Positions 1-12,300 of a stretch of 64,000 nucleotides of DNA are shown here, in pieces. The DNA comes from Onthophagus taurus (taxonomy: Eukaryota; Arthropoda; Insecta; Coleoptera; Scarabaeidae), in assembly GCF_036711975.1 (NCBI RefSeq), contig NC_091971.1:7013501-7077500 (forward strand), read 5' to 3'. Each line of letters starts with the position of its first letter. The stretch's first letter is position 1. The translations under genes were made by a program, and so were the position numbers. The notes below the pieces were generated by a model, which ran no database searches, was not told where the DNA came from, and saw nothing but the letters and a program-made list of their open reading frames with translations.

Positions 1-3000
1 ACTGATTTTCATAGGAGATTCCTCTTGGTCCAGGTTCACCTTTTTCACCTTTTTGACCTGGATCACCACTATAACCTAATCCAGGAATACCAGTGCTTCC
101 TTTAGCGCCAGCATTACCAGGGTATCCCTTTAATAAAGCAATTAAATAAAATGGTATTGTTTATATTGTTTATATGTACTCTTTCGCCTTTGTCCCCCAT
201 AGGCCCTTGCCTTCCATCAGGACCCGTTGGCCCAGGCGGTCCAGTTAACCCATGCACTCCATCACGACCAGGTTCACCTTTTTGTCCCTTGAGTGATATT
301 TCACAATGAGCCGCTTCTCCTTTGTCTCCCTTTGAGCCAGGGAATCCAGGCATTCCTCTAGGACCAGGAACACCGGAGTCTCCTTTTTCACCAGGATATC
401 CCTATAAAATTTATAATTAAGTAATTAATTTTTTATAATTGAGTTGTACTTACATCCGTGCCATTACAACCATCTAATCCAGGAATACCTGGTTCCCCAG
501 GGGGACCCATTACTCCAGGTATTCCATGTACACCCGGGTATCCCGGAACACCACTTTTTCCTCGTTCACCTTGAGGTCCTCTTGGCCCAATCAATCCAGG
601 TTCACCTTTGCTTCCTTTCGGTCCCATAATACCTTCACCTCCTTGGTAACCTCGTAACCCTTTTTCTCCTGGCCGACCTTGAGTACCTGGAGGACCCTAC
701 AATATTTGCAATATAATAAAGTGGTTACAACCTAATTCTAAATAAAAACTGTGGTTTTTATGTTATTTACCCGACTGCCCTTTTCCGCAAAACATTTCGG
801 GATACATCGTTCCGTGTCGTTTTTCGGACCCAATGCGCTTCCCGGTGCTTCGAAAATATCGAAATTGGTATTGGGTGGCCTACTTCTTCTATACGGACTA
901 GCAGCGTATGGAGAAATATTTGGCATGTAATTTCTTTGCGATCCTGATGAATATGTGTTCAACGCGGTGGGTTGGGGAGAATGAGGTGGCCTGTAGTTAG
1001 CGTTATACCCCAGAGTATCACTTCGTCCATAGAGACCAGTTCGATCATTTGAAAAGTATTGCTGAAAATACCAAATATCAGAAAATTTTAACTTGATCTG
1101 ATGTATCACACTCTATATCTGTCATAAAATTAATTTTTAGACGCATAGATGGTGCTGTTTGTTAATATTTTGTTCGGCCATCTTAAAATTATGATTCATT
1201 TGTTTACGGCCATCTTGGATTTTATAAAAATAGTAATACAAAATATCTCAGGAAGTATATTGACTAAATAGGTCGTGTTTGGATTCTTTTTAAAGGATTT
1301 TTCATAAAGATGAAGAAAATTTGAAAATTATAGTCAAAATTTTTAACCGGAAGTTGAACCATCTTTGGAATGAGATGTTAACTTATTTATCACGGTGATT
1401 TATAACTGCACGGTGAGATGGGATGGAAATTCTCTTTTTATATATTTTTTTGTAAATGTGAGAAAGCAATTAAATTTTAAGAAAATTCGTGTGGATCTTT
1501 TTGTTTGTAATGGTTATATTGCAGTTGGTTCGAAGAGTTGAACGAACTGCGAAGTTATATCGCCAATTAAAACGAAATCGTACAGCGGGCCACCAGACAG
1601 GTAAATTGAGTTGTGTTCTTTCGGCCAATATTAAGAGGAGTACCGCTAAGTCCTCTCGGAGGAGAGTTTTTATTAAGTGACCCACGAATTATTATTATCG
1701 AAAAAGAAAGCGCAACAACGTATCCATCGAAGATCGCCTTCGTTCTTTCGTTACTCATACAAAGGCTATAACAATGAGCTTTGTTTCGAATACATTTATC
1801 GATAACGGATCCCATTACAACACTATAACTCTTAATATTTAAACTCTTAATAAAAAATTATTAATAGGTATTCAATGTTGCAAAATCTTTCTTACAATAT
1901 TTGTTGATTATACAATTCATAGTATTCTATGAATGAATTGTGATAATATTATGTAACCTTCACGAACGAAGGCGTCGTTAAACCCACTTCGAACTAACCT
2001 ATCTTTAACATTTGCACACTTTAAACTCAAATTCGTACTTAAACAAGATATAACTCATGCATCAAACGTTCTCTTGGGCATGTAAACTTGACTTGTTATT
2101 AGATAAATCATTAATGGTATTAGGTTAAGTTGATTCACTTTATAACAAACCAACACGAAATCCATTCAAGACGTGTTATTCAAATTCCATTACCGTTTTC
2201 TCTTCAACGTCGAATGAAATTCCATCTGGAAAGATTTACGATCGTTGATGCCCTCAAAGCCTATTCACCACACTAACCTGCTACACCACATATAAAAATA
2301 ATAAAAAACCATAACGTCTTTACGAGATGAATGAATTCGCTTTCGTTAATATTATTTGAGGCGAAGATTAATTGTTGACATCACTATTTAGTCCTAAATA
2401 AAAACGCAGTAATACGCTTGAAATAGAATCGGCACATATAAGTAAGTTTCGTATTGTTTTCTCTATGACTTTTTACGGCTCTAAAATAAATTTTAATTGT
2501 CGCGTATAAGAAAAGAAATCGTTTTAAAATTAGAAATTATGTTTCCTTCTGATAAAAAAACGTGATTTTAATGTAGGTTGTTACTACCACGCATAAAACA
2601 CAATTAGTAAAGTGTATTAACGACAAACGTACTAGTACATAATGGGGCAGATAAATGGTTACGAAAATAAAAATTAGTTGACCTCCCATGTATCGTTTTG
2701 CGTAGGCAAACGGTTATAAATGTACGAGTTGCATTGAAATGTTAATGTTTATACCGTTCATTATAAATCTAAAATTGTGTACAATACGTTTAACTAATTT
2801 AGGTCATTTTAAATTTGTCTAAATTTGTAAATAGTAGGTTAAACACCCTGCTGTTAAGGGTCGCTTCCCTTTTGGGGGTCAAAACAGGTGGTTAAAGTTA
2901 CAAAGAAATGAAACTTACCGCCGATGTATAAGACGTCAACGCAATGATGGACGCCACGAACCTAGAAAAAGAAAAGAAAACGTTAAAATTTGTCGTGTTT

Positions 3001-5993
3001 GTGTGTACGATTTCCAAGAAGTGATGCTTTTCAATGGTGCTAGTTCAAAAAGAACGGACTAAATGTCATTCGGTTGAAACAATCACTTCTTATCAATACT
3101 CGCGTCCGGTCTTTGTATGAGTTAACTTGATGCTCATTTATTATAATAATAGAAATTATTTCAAGTTTGATGATTTAAATCGTTAATGAAATCATATTGA
3201 TTTTATTTCTAGTGATTAAGTATTAATTTATCTATGAAATTAAATATGAACTGGTCTTTAATTGTTTTTCTGTCTTTTTTTGTCCTAGCGGCTAAATCCC
3301 CCATCCTTCATAATACCTTCTACCTACTTCCTATTTCTATACAATATAAATTTCCCATTTAAATTCCTCCTTCTTCATTAATTTTTAATCATATATAAAT
3401 ATATATTTTAATATATTTGTCATAAACTAATACATATTTTTACAAAAGTTTACCAGTAGTATGTTTATCTAATTAATTATTCAAATTTAACTAAATTTAA
3501 TTGTTAATTAATTTTGTTCATTTAATGATGTTAATCTGCAAATGGCCATGATTTTTGCTTCTGTGCATAACAATTTCTGTTGCACTTGCTCATGATATTG
3601 TTTGTCTCTATAATATTGTGCATGTAAGCACGATATTTTATTTCTGACGAAAATTATTCTTCTGCACATAATGTTTTGCATCTTAGCATGACATCTTATT
3701 TCTGAACAAGATTTTGCTTCTGCACCTGTCCATGATATTGTTTCTACTCATCATATATTGAATATATAATACAGTTGAGCTGTCGGGCTGATTGCGAAGA
3801 TCTTGTGGAAGATTAAAACGATTCTTCTTATAGATAGATAGATTCACAACGGAAAAAAACCCGAATAACTTAATTTTTTGTGGAAAACCGATAATCTTCG
3901 AATATTAATTTCAAAGTGATCGGGGTTTTGAATCTAAAAGCTAACGTGATGATATTCAACCTTTATGAAACCTGTAATAGCAACATTATCTCACGATTAA
4001 CGTAAAATTAATCGTCGATTAGAAGTTGTTTTTGGGTAAAAACATTTTCATCATAGGACTAGAACTGGCATTAGACCTGGAACTAGAAATATTTGGGTTT
4101 AGCCGTGCGTCTCTTGAGACGGCTTCTAGTTCTAGGTCTAGTGTTAGTTCTAGTTTTAGTTCAATAAAAATATACAACAATCTAGCGCTGAATCACAATT
4201 AAAACTAGAACTAATACTATACCTAGAACTAGAATCATCTAGTTTTAATCATCTAGTTATTTCTAGTTTTACACTAGCACTGTTACTAGAACTAACACTA
4301 GACCTAGAATTAGAATCATTCGGGTTTAGCTGTCTTGAGAGACGTGCGGCTAATCCTGAATGATTCTAGTTCTAGGTCTAGTGTTAGTTCTAGTTTTAGT
4401 TCAATAAAAATATACAACAATCTAGCGCTAATAACAATTAAAACTAGAACTAACACTGTACCTAGAACTAGAATCATCTAGTTATTTCTAGTTTTACACT
4501 AGCACTGTTACTAGAACTAACACTAGACCTAGAATTAGAATCATTCGGGTTTAGCTATCTTGAGAGACGTGCGGCTAATCCTGAATGATTCTAGTTCTAG
4601 GTCTAGTGTTAGTTCTAGTTTTAGTTCAATAAAAATATACAACAGTATAGCGCTGAATAACAATTAAAACTAGAACTAACACTAGACCTAGTACTAGAAA
4701 GTTCTAGAAAGAAATTTTTCTAGTTCTAGGTCTAGTGTTAGTTCTAGTTTTAGTTAATTTTTATCTTATATTTAAAAAAATTAACGATCGATTAATGATT
4801 GATTAAAGTTAACATTGTTAATTGACGTTTATAAAAACTTTCCTAACTTAACAGGACGCTATTCGATGATTAGCGATATTAACGTTCGATGATCATTTTA
4901 TGAAATAAACTTTTAAACTTGACGTCAAATTAAGCTTATTAACGTCGAGCTTCATAAAAATTAATTCTAATTAAGGTGAATAATTAATTAATGATAATGA
5001 CACAAAATCGATTTTAAAAAAATGAGAAATAAACTTTTAAAGTTAATTGGGAATCCTATTTAAACTGGAAAAATCTGCATGATTTAGGTTAATTGGTTTA
5101 TATTTATAATATTTAATTACGAATTTTAAGCGCTCTAATAATTTTATCTTCCAAAAATATCATAGTAAATATCCCAAAATCATTAAAAAAATACGCTATC
5201 TCATTTGACATGTCCTAAATTGATTGTATTATCGTAGGTCACACTCCAACGTTTGACACTAAATTCCAAATTATATAGCGATAAAATAATTTGCGTAATT
5301 TTTTTAAATAAAATTACATAACAATATAAAAAAGTCTTAATTATCTCGTTTTCCGTTATTATAACATTTGTGATCTTTGATCGAAAGAGTTCAATAAAAC
5401 ATTTTTTTTTGGTAAATAATATGGTCAAAAAAAGATTTATAATCACTAATTATACGAAGGGAAATAAACGCCTGGCTATTAAAGTACATAAATTAATTTA
5501 ATCGTATCTTATAACACTCCTTCTTTCGGAAAATTATAACTAATTAATTTTTATGCGTCTCCTTATCGAAATCCGGAATTTTATAACGACCACCCGTGAT
5601 GATTCGACCGAAAATAAGCATCTTTTATCGTAGATCTCCCGAAAATGTTTTAACCTTATCCTTAATAGCTCCTACTGTACACCGTTTACAAGCTCAAAAC
5701 TAGTCACTCTTCCTCTTTTTCTTTTGTAGCGCTGATTGAATAAATTCCGATTATATCTTGTTTCAGTCAAGATAAACCACGTACGGTCGGCATCTTTCAG
5801 CGTTTATTCCGAAGCAAAATAATGTTTAGATTAGGAGAATAAGGAGAACAGATGCCCCTGTTATCTGTTGTAATCACTTCAGGAAGTTGGTAATTTTTAA
5901 GATTTTTTTACTAACTTATATTAAAATTTTTTTTATTGTTGTTATTAAATTAATTAAAAAAAAAAATACTTACGTAAATCCGTGGACGTTCAT
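1..5993 (-). CDS. vkg: Collagen alpha-2(IV)/viking-like chain, 5' part (partial)
   Basis: Basement-membrane collagen IV chain, secreted. Exons on the minus strand: 5974-5993, 2919-2961, 771-1061, 454-696, 180-401 and 1-127, continuing past the left edge. All junctions are GT-AG and keep frame. The first two exons (20 and 43 nt) build a 21-residue signal peptide, MNVHGFT then [14 protein letters not shown]. Exon 3 starts with QYFSNDRTG and gives a Tyr/Pro/Asn-rich non-helical leader ending in [10 protein letters not shown], which resembles the 7S start of vertebrate alpha-2(IV). Gly-X-Y repeats follow, with the conserved 7S motif CNGT (also in the neighbouring chain). The alpha-2 assignment rests on the 7S cysteine pattern and on the partner looking alpha-1-like. 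The start was chosen because only this ATG exon joins in phase to the signal-peptide exon. Introns of 3012 and 1857 bp carry repeats. Confidence 0.88.
3540..3745. repeat. Degenerate tandem repeat in vkg intron 1
   Basis: Short phrases such as CTTCTG(T/C)(G)CA, CATGATATTGTTT and TTATTTCTGA(A/C) recur with uneven spacing, as in an old decayed minisatellite. No coding content. Confidence 0.5.
4057..4755. repeat. CTAG-rich foldback elements, tandem cluster (locus 1)
   Basis: At least three hairpin units in tandem with periods of 240 and 224 bp (measured between copies of TTCTAGTTCTAGGTCTAGTG at 4124, 4364 and 4588). Each unit has arms built from CTAGAA/CTAACA/CTAGAC words around a GGGTTTAGC...GTCTTGAGAGACG...GCTAA core, and units are joined by a conserved spacer of about 45 bp containing ATATACAACAATCTAGCGCT. 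It lies in the first intron of the alpha-2(IV) gene. Confidence 0.85.
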
Positions 5994-6399
5994 CGTAATG
6001 TCTGTATCCTTCCCCAAGTCGGGGAATATACAAAGTCACTGCACAATTCGTATGTGATGAAGTACACGCGTTGTTGCGCACCACTGAGAGCGCTTAAGCT
6101 AAAGTTGGCTCGCAGAAGTCTGGTCTTCATTCCGGACCCTACTTCCAAGATGCGCGACTTCGCGTACTTCTCACAAAATCTTCATTTTCTCCCAAACCAT
6201 CAAAGTTATTTCAAAGAAATTTTCACAACCCCTCCACAACACCCTTCGCTACACCTCCCCTAAATTTCAACGAAATATCTTAAACGAAACCACTAAAAAT
6301 ACCCGTTTTTTAAGGTTGCGCTTGAAGCTTAACACTTTTATGGAGAGGGGCTCCTTACGAGAATTTCTGGCTCCTGAGGACAACATGGGGCAGTAAGCT
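5994..6399. promoter_or_regulatory. Shared divergent promoter of the two collagen IV genes
   Basis: Only 406 bp separate the two collagen start codons, so both promoters and both 5'UTRs must lie here unless there are untranslated exons further out. Head-to-head collagen IV pairs with a shared promoter are the known arrangement in mammals and Drosophila. I see no clear TATA box. A minus-strand TCAGT at 6083-6087 is a possible arthropod initiator for the alpha-2 side. An inverted repeat, TTCCCC-AAGTC-GGGGAA, lies at 6010-6026, in what would be the alpha-2 5'UTR. Transcription start sites are not visible from sequence alone. Confidence 0.75.
6340..6396 (+). promoter_or_regulatory. In-frame upstream ORF before the alpha-1(IV) start
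   Basis: An ATG at 6340 opens 18 codons, ending in ATG GGG CAG TAA at 6385-6396, one codon before the main ATG at 6400. It is in the same frame as the collagen start, so only this stop codon separates them. If the transcript begins upstream of 6340 it could lower or tune translation of the collagen chain. This is inference; the start site is unknown. Confidence 0.4.
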
Positions 6400-9300
6400 A
6401 TGCCGCTGCAACCGGGATGTTGCCCGGCAAGGCTCTTAGCCGTGGCACTGTTTGTTTCGTTTGTGGTTAGCGCAGCCGAAGCATCGGTAAGTTCATTTTA
6501 TTTTTATTTCGTCTCGGTCGTGGTTCGTCTTCTTACCGCTCAGGTATCTTACCTGGAAACCGCGAACGTTCTTAATTTCTATCCCCCGTCGTATAAACCG
6601 GACGAATTGACTTTGCAAAAACGTCTTAATTCCGCAACATTTCTGCGCATGTTCAACCCCCTTTATTTATATTTAAACATTATACAACCAACAAACTATT
6701 TTTATTCGAAAGCGTTTTACGCTTCATTATAAAGATTTTATAAAACGATAAATACATCATTTTCTTTATCTAGATTGAATCTGGTAATTAGATCTTGATA
6801 AAAACTAAAAAACGCTTAAATACACGTGGCGTTAAGCTACCGCGCATCATTTATCATATCTGAGTTTCAATTTACAAATTGAATTCGTTGTTTTATAGGT
6901 TTTACAAATTACTTTAATCTTTTAAAAAATATCTTTTAATTGGTTTTATTAAGAAGCTTTTAAATCAAATTTTAAATTATCTATTAATTACATTATTAGG
7001 CATGATTATTTATTTATAAATACTGATTGATTTTCTTATTGGATTTTAAGTTATTTAGAAAATTCTTTAGAATGTTGTGTATGGGATTAAAATTTTTGCT
7101 CACCCTACCATCTTTTACCACTCCCCCCTCAACATTTCTTTTAATATCTGTTCATCATTTCTTATGTATCTCAACATCATCCTCATCTTCGAACATCTCC
7201 TACAACATCTATCGGTAATATGACGTTTATGGCATTAAAATTGTTTTTGGCATATCTCATCATAATCCCTAAACATAATCTCCTAACATTCCCAAAACTT
7301 CACCCTCAATATTGTTGTTCCTTCCTCAACAGTTTCTCCATTACCCTGGATCAACATCCTTCTAATATCCTTGGATATCGTGTCTGATACTTAACATAGT
7401 CCCTAATATTTCCAACTCTATCCTTGCCTCCCTCAATATCTTCAGCATCATCTATCAATATCGTCCTTGATATTGCTAAACAGTCCCTGATATTATTCTA
7501 CAAATTCTTTACTATTACTCGTGCTGCCCGTAGTTTGGCATAGAACTCATTGCAAGTTGCACTTCTTCGGGAAATGTCCAAGATGTCTGGTTCCATGCAG
7601 TATTATACCGACATAGTCTTTCCATTCTCTTCATCTGCCGCGTGCCCATCTGACTATGTCCTGCATCCCATTGTCCCTGATGTCTTCGCTTCTTATGCGG
7701 TCTAGCAAAGAGTAACCAGCAATTGCTCGAAGGGTTGTCATCTCTGTGATTCTGGGGAGCCTTTTGATTGTGATGTTTTTCACCCCTGTTTCAATGGCAT
7801 ATGTCATCTCCAGTCTTATAGTTATCTTATCCTCACCTTCATCTGATCCTCACCTTACGTTTTGTTTCTATGTATTTGTTCCTCCATATTGCATCCTGGA
7901 GCACCCTGGGATTAATTTTTTGGCTATAGTTAGAGACTGCGTTTTCTTCGTGGCTATCTTCTAAAGTACTATTTTAGTTTTCTTTTACATCTTCTAATAT
8001 CATCAACCAAGAGCGTACCTGACTTCGTCTGATCGTCTTTAACATCAAAATAATTTCTGACATATTTCAACATAATAGCATTGCGCAACATTATCTATGT
8101 TTGTTTCTGATATAGTCCAATATCGTCGTATCTGAATTTCCGAATATCCTTGATATCTCTTAACACTATTCTGGCATGTCTCAACGTCATGCCATCAACA
8201 GCATCCGTGGCAAGGGACGATGTTTTATCCACATCGTCCCTTGTTTTTGGTTCTGGTCCATTCATCCTCAACATCGTCTATGGCCTTTTCTTTATGATCT
8301 TCCTCAACAACTTCAAATTCGTTGAAATAGACAAAACATTTTTGGTATTGCTAAACATTTTTGCTGATATCTCTTAATTAAATCCATAATTCTAAACTAA
8401 GATGGTATAATATTCGTAGGAATCAGAAAAAGGAACAAATACATTTCCTAGTCATCCGGAACAACGATCCTAAAAATTAATTGAAAAGCTTTTATCTGGA
8501 AAAAATTTTTTGGGTCAAATAGAATTCTTTAGTGTCATAAAGAAAACCAAAAATCTTTTAATTTGATACCCAACAACATATATTTTCGGCAAAATAACAA
8601 GATAACCTCAAAAAATGACAGTTAATAGTCGCCATTTTCGATTTCATTTGTTTTTATTTATAGAGTTTTACATCTTCGAGAGCTTTTAAGATAAATTCGT
8701 GGTGTTTGGACTTAAATAATTTAATTTTTCATTTTAAATCTTACCTTAAATATATTAATCGATTTCATGAACTAAACTAACCTTTAAAGTATCATGCATA
8801 TTAAGATTTAATGTAACATTAGAAGTGTTTTCTTTTTGCATTTAACTTTGTTAAATTTCGCGTAAACAACCTTCGAATAACGGGGGCATTAAAATCCAAC
8901 AAATTTTCGAAATGATTTGGTCCGCATCTATTAATAGGAATTACAGGCGAACCATTTCCTGCCGTCAAACTTCAAGGAATAATGAAATGTTCGTTCAACA
9001 CTTAACATTAGATTCGAATTTAGAACGTAGTAAATATTTGGTACTATATAAATTTAGCACATCTTTAATTATAAAAAATTGTTGACACCGAAATCTAAAT
9101 GATAAGGTTGTTCTAATTTTCGTCATTCTTTCTAGAAGGTTTTCATTTTGACAGTTAGTTCCTATTTGGTAATTTATTTAGTACGGGGTCAGTGTCTTCA
9201 TATCTGTGACACTGATATCAGCTTCCCGCCTCATTGTACCAAGAACTTTCCGCACTATGCTTCATTTTTTTCCGGTATCATTCGTGAACCGTCAAAGATT

Positions 9301-12300
9301 AACAAGTCAAGTAAATAATTTTTTTCTAGGACTAATGTTATTCTTAGCACGCAATCTTCTTTTTTTGACCTCTCAAAAAGAAATAACAATTTTTGTTAAT
9401 AAAATTAAAAACGTTTCTCAAAAATAATCCGTAAGATGATATATGAAGATAATGTACCACCCACCCGTTAACCAATAATTACCACTTTAAGAGTCGATTC
9501 GAATACAAAAAGAGGTATCCCATCCAAAAGAAAGAGTTAACCCAACGTTGAGACCACGTGAAATCGGTAATAATTATGTCGTTACGGAACTTTTTTAATC
9601 CCATTCTCCAATAAAAGATAATTGTTCCAAGTATTAACCCGAGTTATTTCATTGTATGAAATCGATGCGCCTTCCCCGGCAATCAATTAATCAAAAATAC
9701 GTAATGATGCCGCCAAAGAAAAACTTCTCAACATTATTCCTTCGACTTAAATCTCAAAGAATGACCGGCATTTCTTTTTTAGTTATGCTGATTGTTAATT
9801 ATGTGGAAATCTTGTTTTTTTGTAACATAAGTTTCTGTGACAGTATTAAATTTCTGCTTTGTCGGATGAAATGATTTCGTTCACTTAATTAAAAAAAATT
9901 GCATAATAACCCGTTTGGTACAGTGTAGGAGTTTTAACTATTCTAATGCTTCCTATTATATCACACCGGATGTGATAAGCCGGACATCTATCGCATCTTC
10001 CTCCCGTTATCGAAATGGCAATGAGTTTTTTTTTCTAACGCTTAAAACTTTTGTAATACTCTCCGTAAGATAGAAAATGTATTCGTAATAAAACGCTATC
10101 GACACGAGGGTCACTTTAGATAAACTCGTAACGAATTTTATAAAGCTTTAAAGCTACATCAAACTGATTGAGATGTAATCTAAATAACCGCCAATGATTC
10201 ACACTTCTTTGAAAGGAAATGCTGATTATAAAAAAAATATGGGTACTGACAGAATTTTTTTAAAAATGGATTCATCGTCAAAAATAAATAATGCCGTAAA
10301 AATCGGTTTTGTTTATTTACACTATTTAACGAGTTTTATGCACCACAAACCGCATGACGCAATACGATTAAATTGTTAATGATAAAAAAATTTAAAGAAT
10401 CACAAAGATTACCACAGAAAACTATAAAGTCGCAGATTGTTATAAATTTTCCAGTGCGTAGAACGATATTCGTTTCGTGATACTACATACATATAATTTA
10501 ATGGCGGTTATTATTTTAACCCAGGAAGTATGAACACAGAACTTCATGCTGTATCATCGTAAACCTAAGATATATTTAGACGTAGGTGTAAACATTCTTT
10601 AAAAGCCACTTTGGTGTTTATAACTTGTTATGATTCGCTCACAAAATAATCTTTATTTTTTTGTTCAACCCAACTTGCGTGTGAACTAAAACTAGTACTA
10701 ATCTAGATCTCTAACATTGTCACTAGAACTAACACTAGATCTAGAACTATCACTAGAACTAGCGAGTTTAGCCGCACATCTCTCAAGACGGCTAAACCCG
10801 AATGATTCTAGTTCTAGGTATATTGTTAGTTCTAGTAACAGTGCTAGTGTAAAACTAGAAATAACACTAGATCTAGAACTACAAAGTTTCTAGTTTAGCA
10901 AGTTTCAAGCTTAACAACAACTTGTTTAATTTAATTTGGGCTACATCGTATTCCTTACCATCTATAGCAGCAGTTACGACAATTAAATTATTACTGTCAT
11001 TTTGTACTTTTCTGGAAAATAGGTTTTTTTAGATTTATGGAAAATTTAAGGTTGATCAGAATTTCTGATTTACTTAGTTTCAACTGCATTTTATTCCCCA
11101 TCATCTCTAAAGCAGAATATATAGAATAAAATACTTTTAACATTTCCCCTTTCTTAGGAAAACAAATTTTCCATGAATTCTTGGAACTTTCAAGTTCAAC
11201 AGCATTTTTGGTCAAATTAATTTGAATTGCATTTATTGCAGCAAATGTGGAAATGAATTGTTTTTGATTAAATAGTTTTGTTTTTGGAATTTTATCAATT
11301 TTAGATTCAGCAGAATTTTTGGTCAATTTAAATCAAAAATATGTAATCAATATCCACATTATTTCTTGCGTACATACAGACAAATGTTATACTTCCGCGT
11401 TTATTAGTTTCATTCATTGACGTTCCAGTCACGGTTGATAATCTTTAACCTCTATTAATCACATTTAGTTGAAGTTTTTAGCACGCGTCTCAATTGCACA
11501 ATAGAGTTTGTTTATAACCGTTAATAACATTGTAGCCGTTTTAAAGTGTTTTTGAACTTCTCCCAAAAAAAAATCTTAAAATCTTCTCCTCCCCTTAATT
11601 ACACTTCATCGTTGTTTCTTCCGTGAATTTCCACATCAACATCTCTACGGCGTAATCTCAAACCAAAAGCAAAAAGAAAGAAAACAATCTCGGAGAGGAA
11701 GAAAGCGGCCGACAGCTTTTGACGACTTCTCTCCCTCTTGACTTTAGGATTTTCCAAGTATTGCGAAAAGCAACAAGACGGAGACGAACAGTGACCGATC
11801 TTGGTCTTGGACGAGAAGTCCAGACGAGGACAGGTAGATAATTTATGAACCCGTCCAGACTGCTGGTCACATTCCACGCGTCTTGAGCTCTCGACCCTCG
11901 TCGTGAGTCACAGCTGCAATACACACACTAAGGAAAGACTCTCCTCGGTTATATAATCCGTCGACGAGCGCGGAGGAGAAGACGTGCCGCGTTCTCGGTC
12001 AATTCGTCTGTAAAGAAAGAGACTTGTGCGAAATGTTTTGCAGCCCGGGTCTCTTCTTTGGTCGTTATTTGAACCGACTGCGTTCCAAAACGAATTGGTC
12101 AGCGGGCGTTTCAAATTAGTGTTATATGGTGATGACCAAAAGAATGATATAAAAAAAGAATTGATAATAAATAAATATTATAAAAATTAATGAGAATAAT
12201 TTAAGTGAAACTCCATCGTCAAATTTGGTGGTGTGCTAAAAGTAAATTAGTCTTTTGGTATATTCGAGATCGTGCTGGTTTATCTGTTGGAGTTAATTAC

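Noticed and set aside
5982-6263. 93-codon plus frame in the collagen promoter
   Set aside because: It overlaps the alpha-2 first exon in antisense, has no homologue that I recognise, and lies in shared 5'UTR/promoter.
11599-12114. Three overlapping minus-strand frames in the collagen intron
   Set aside because: They overlap each other in different frames and have no domains; the patch is simply less AT-rich.
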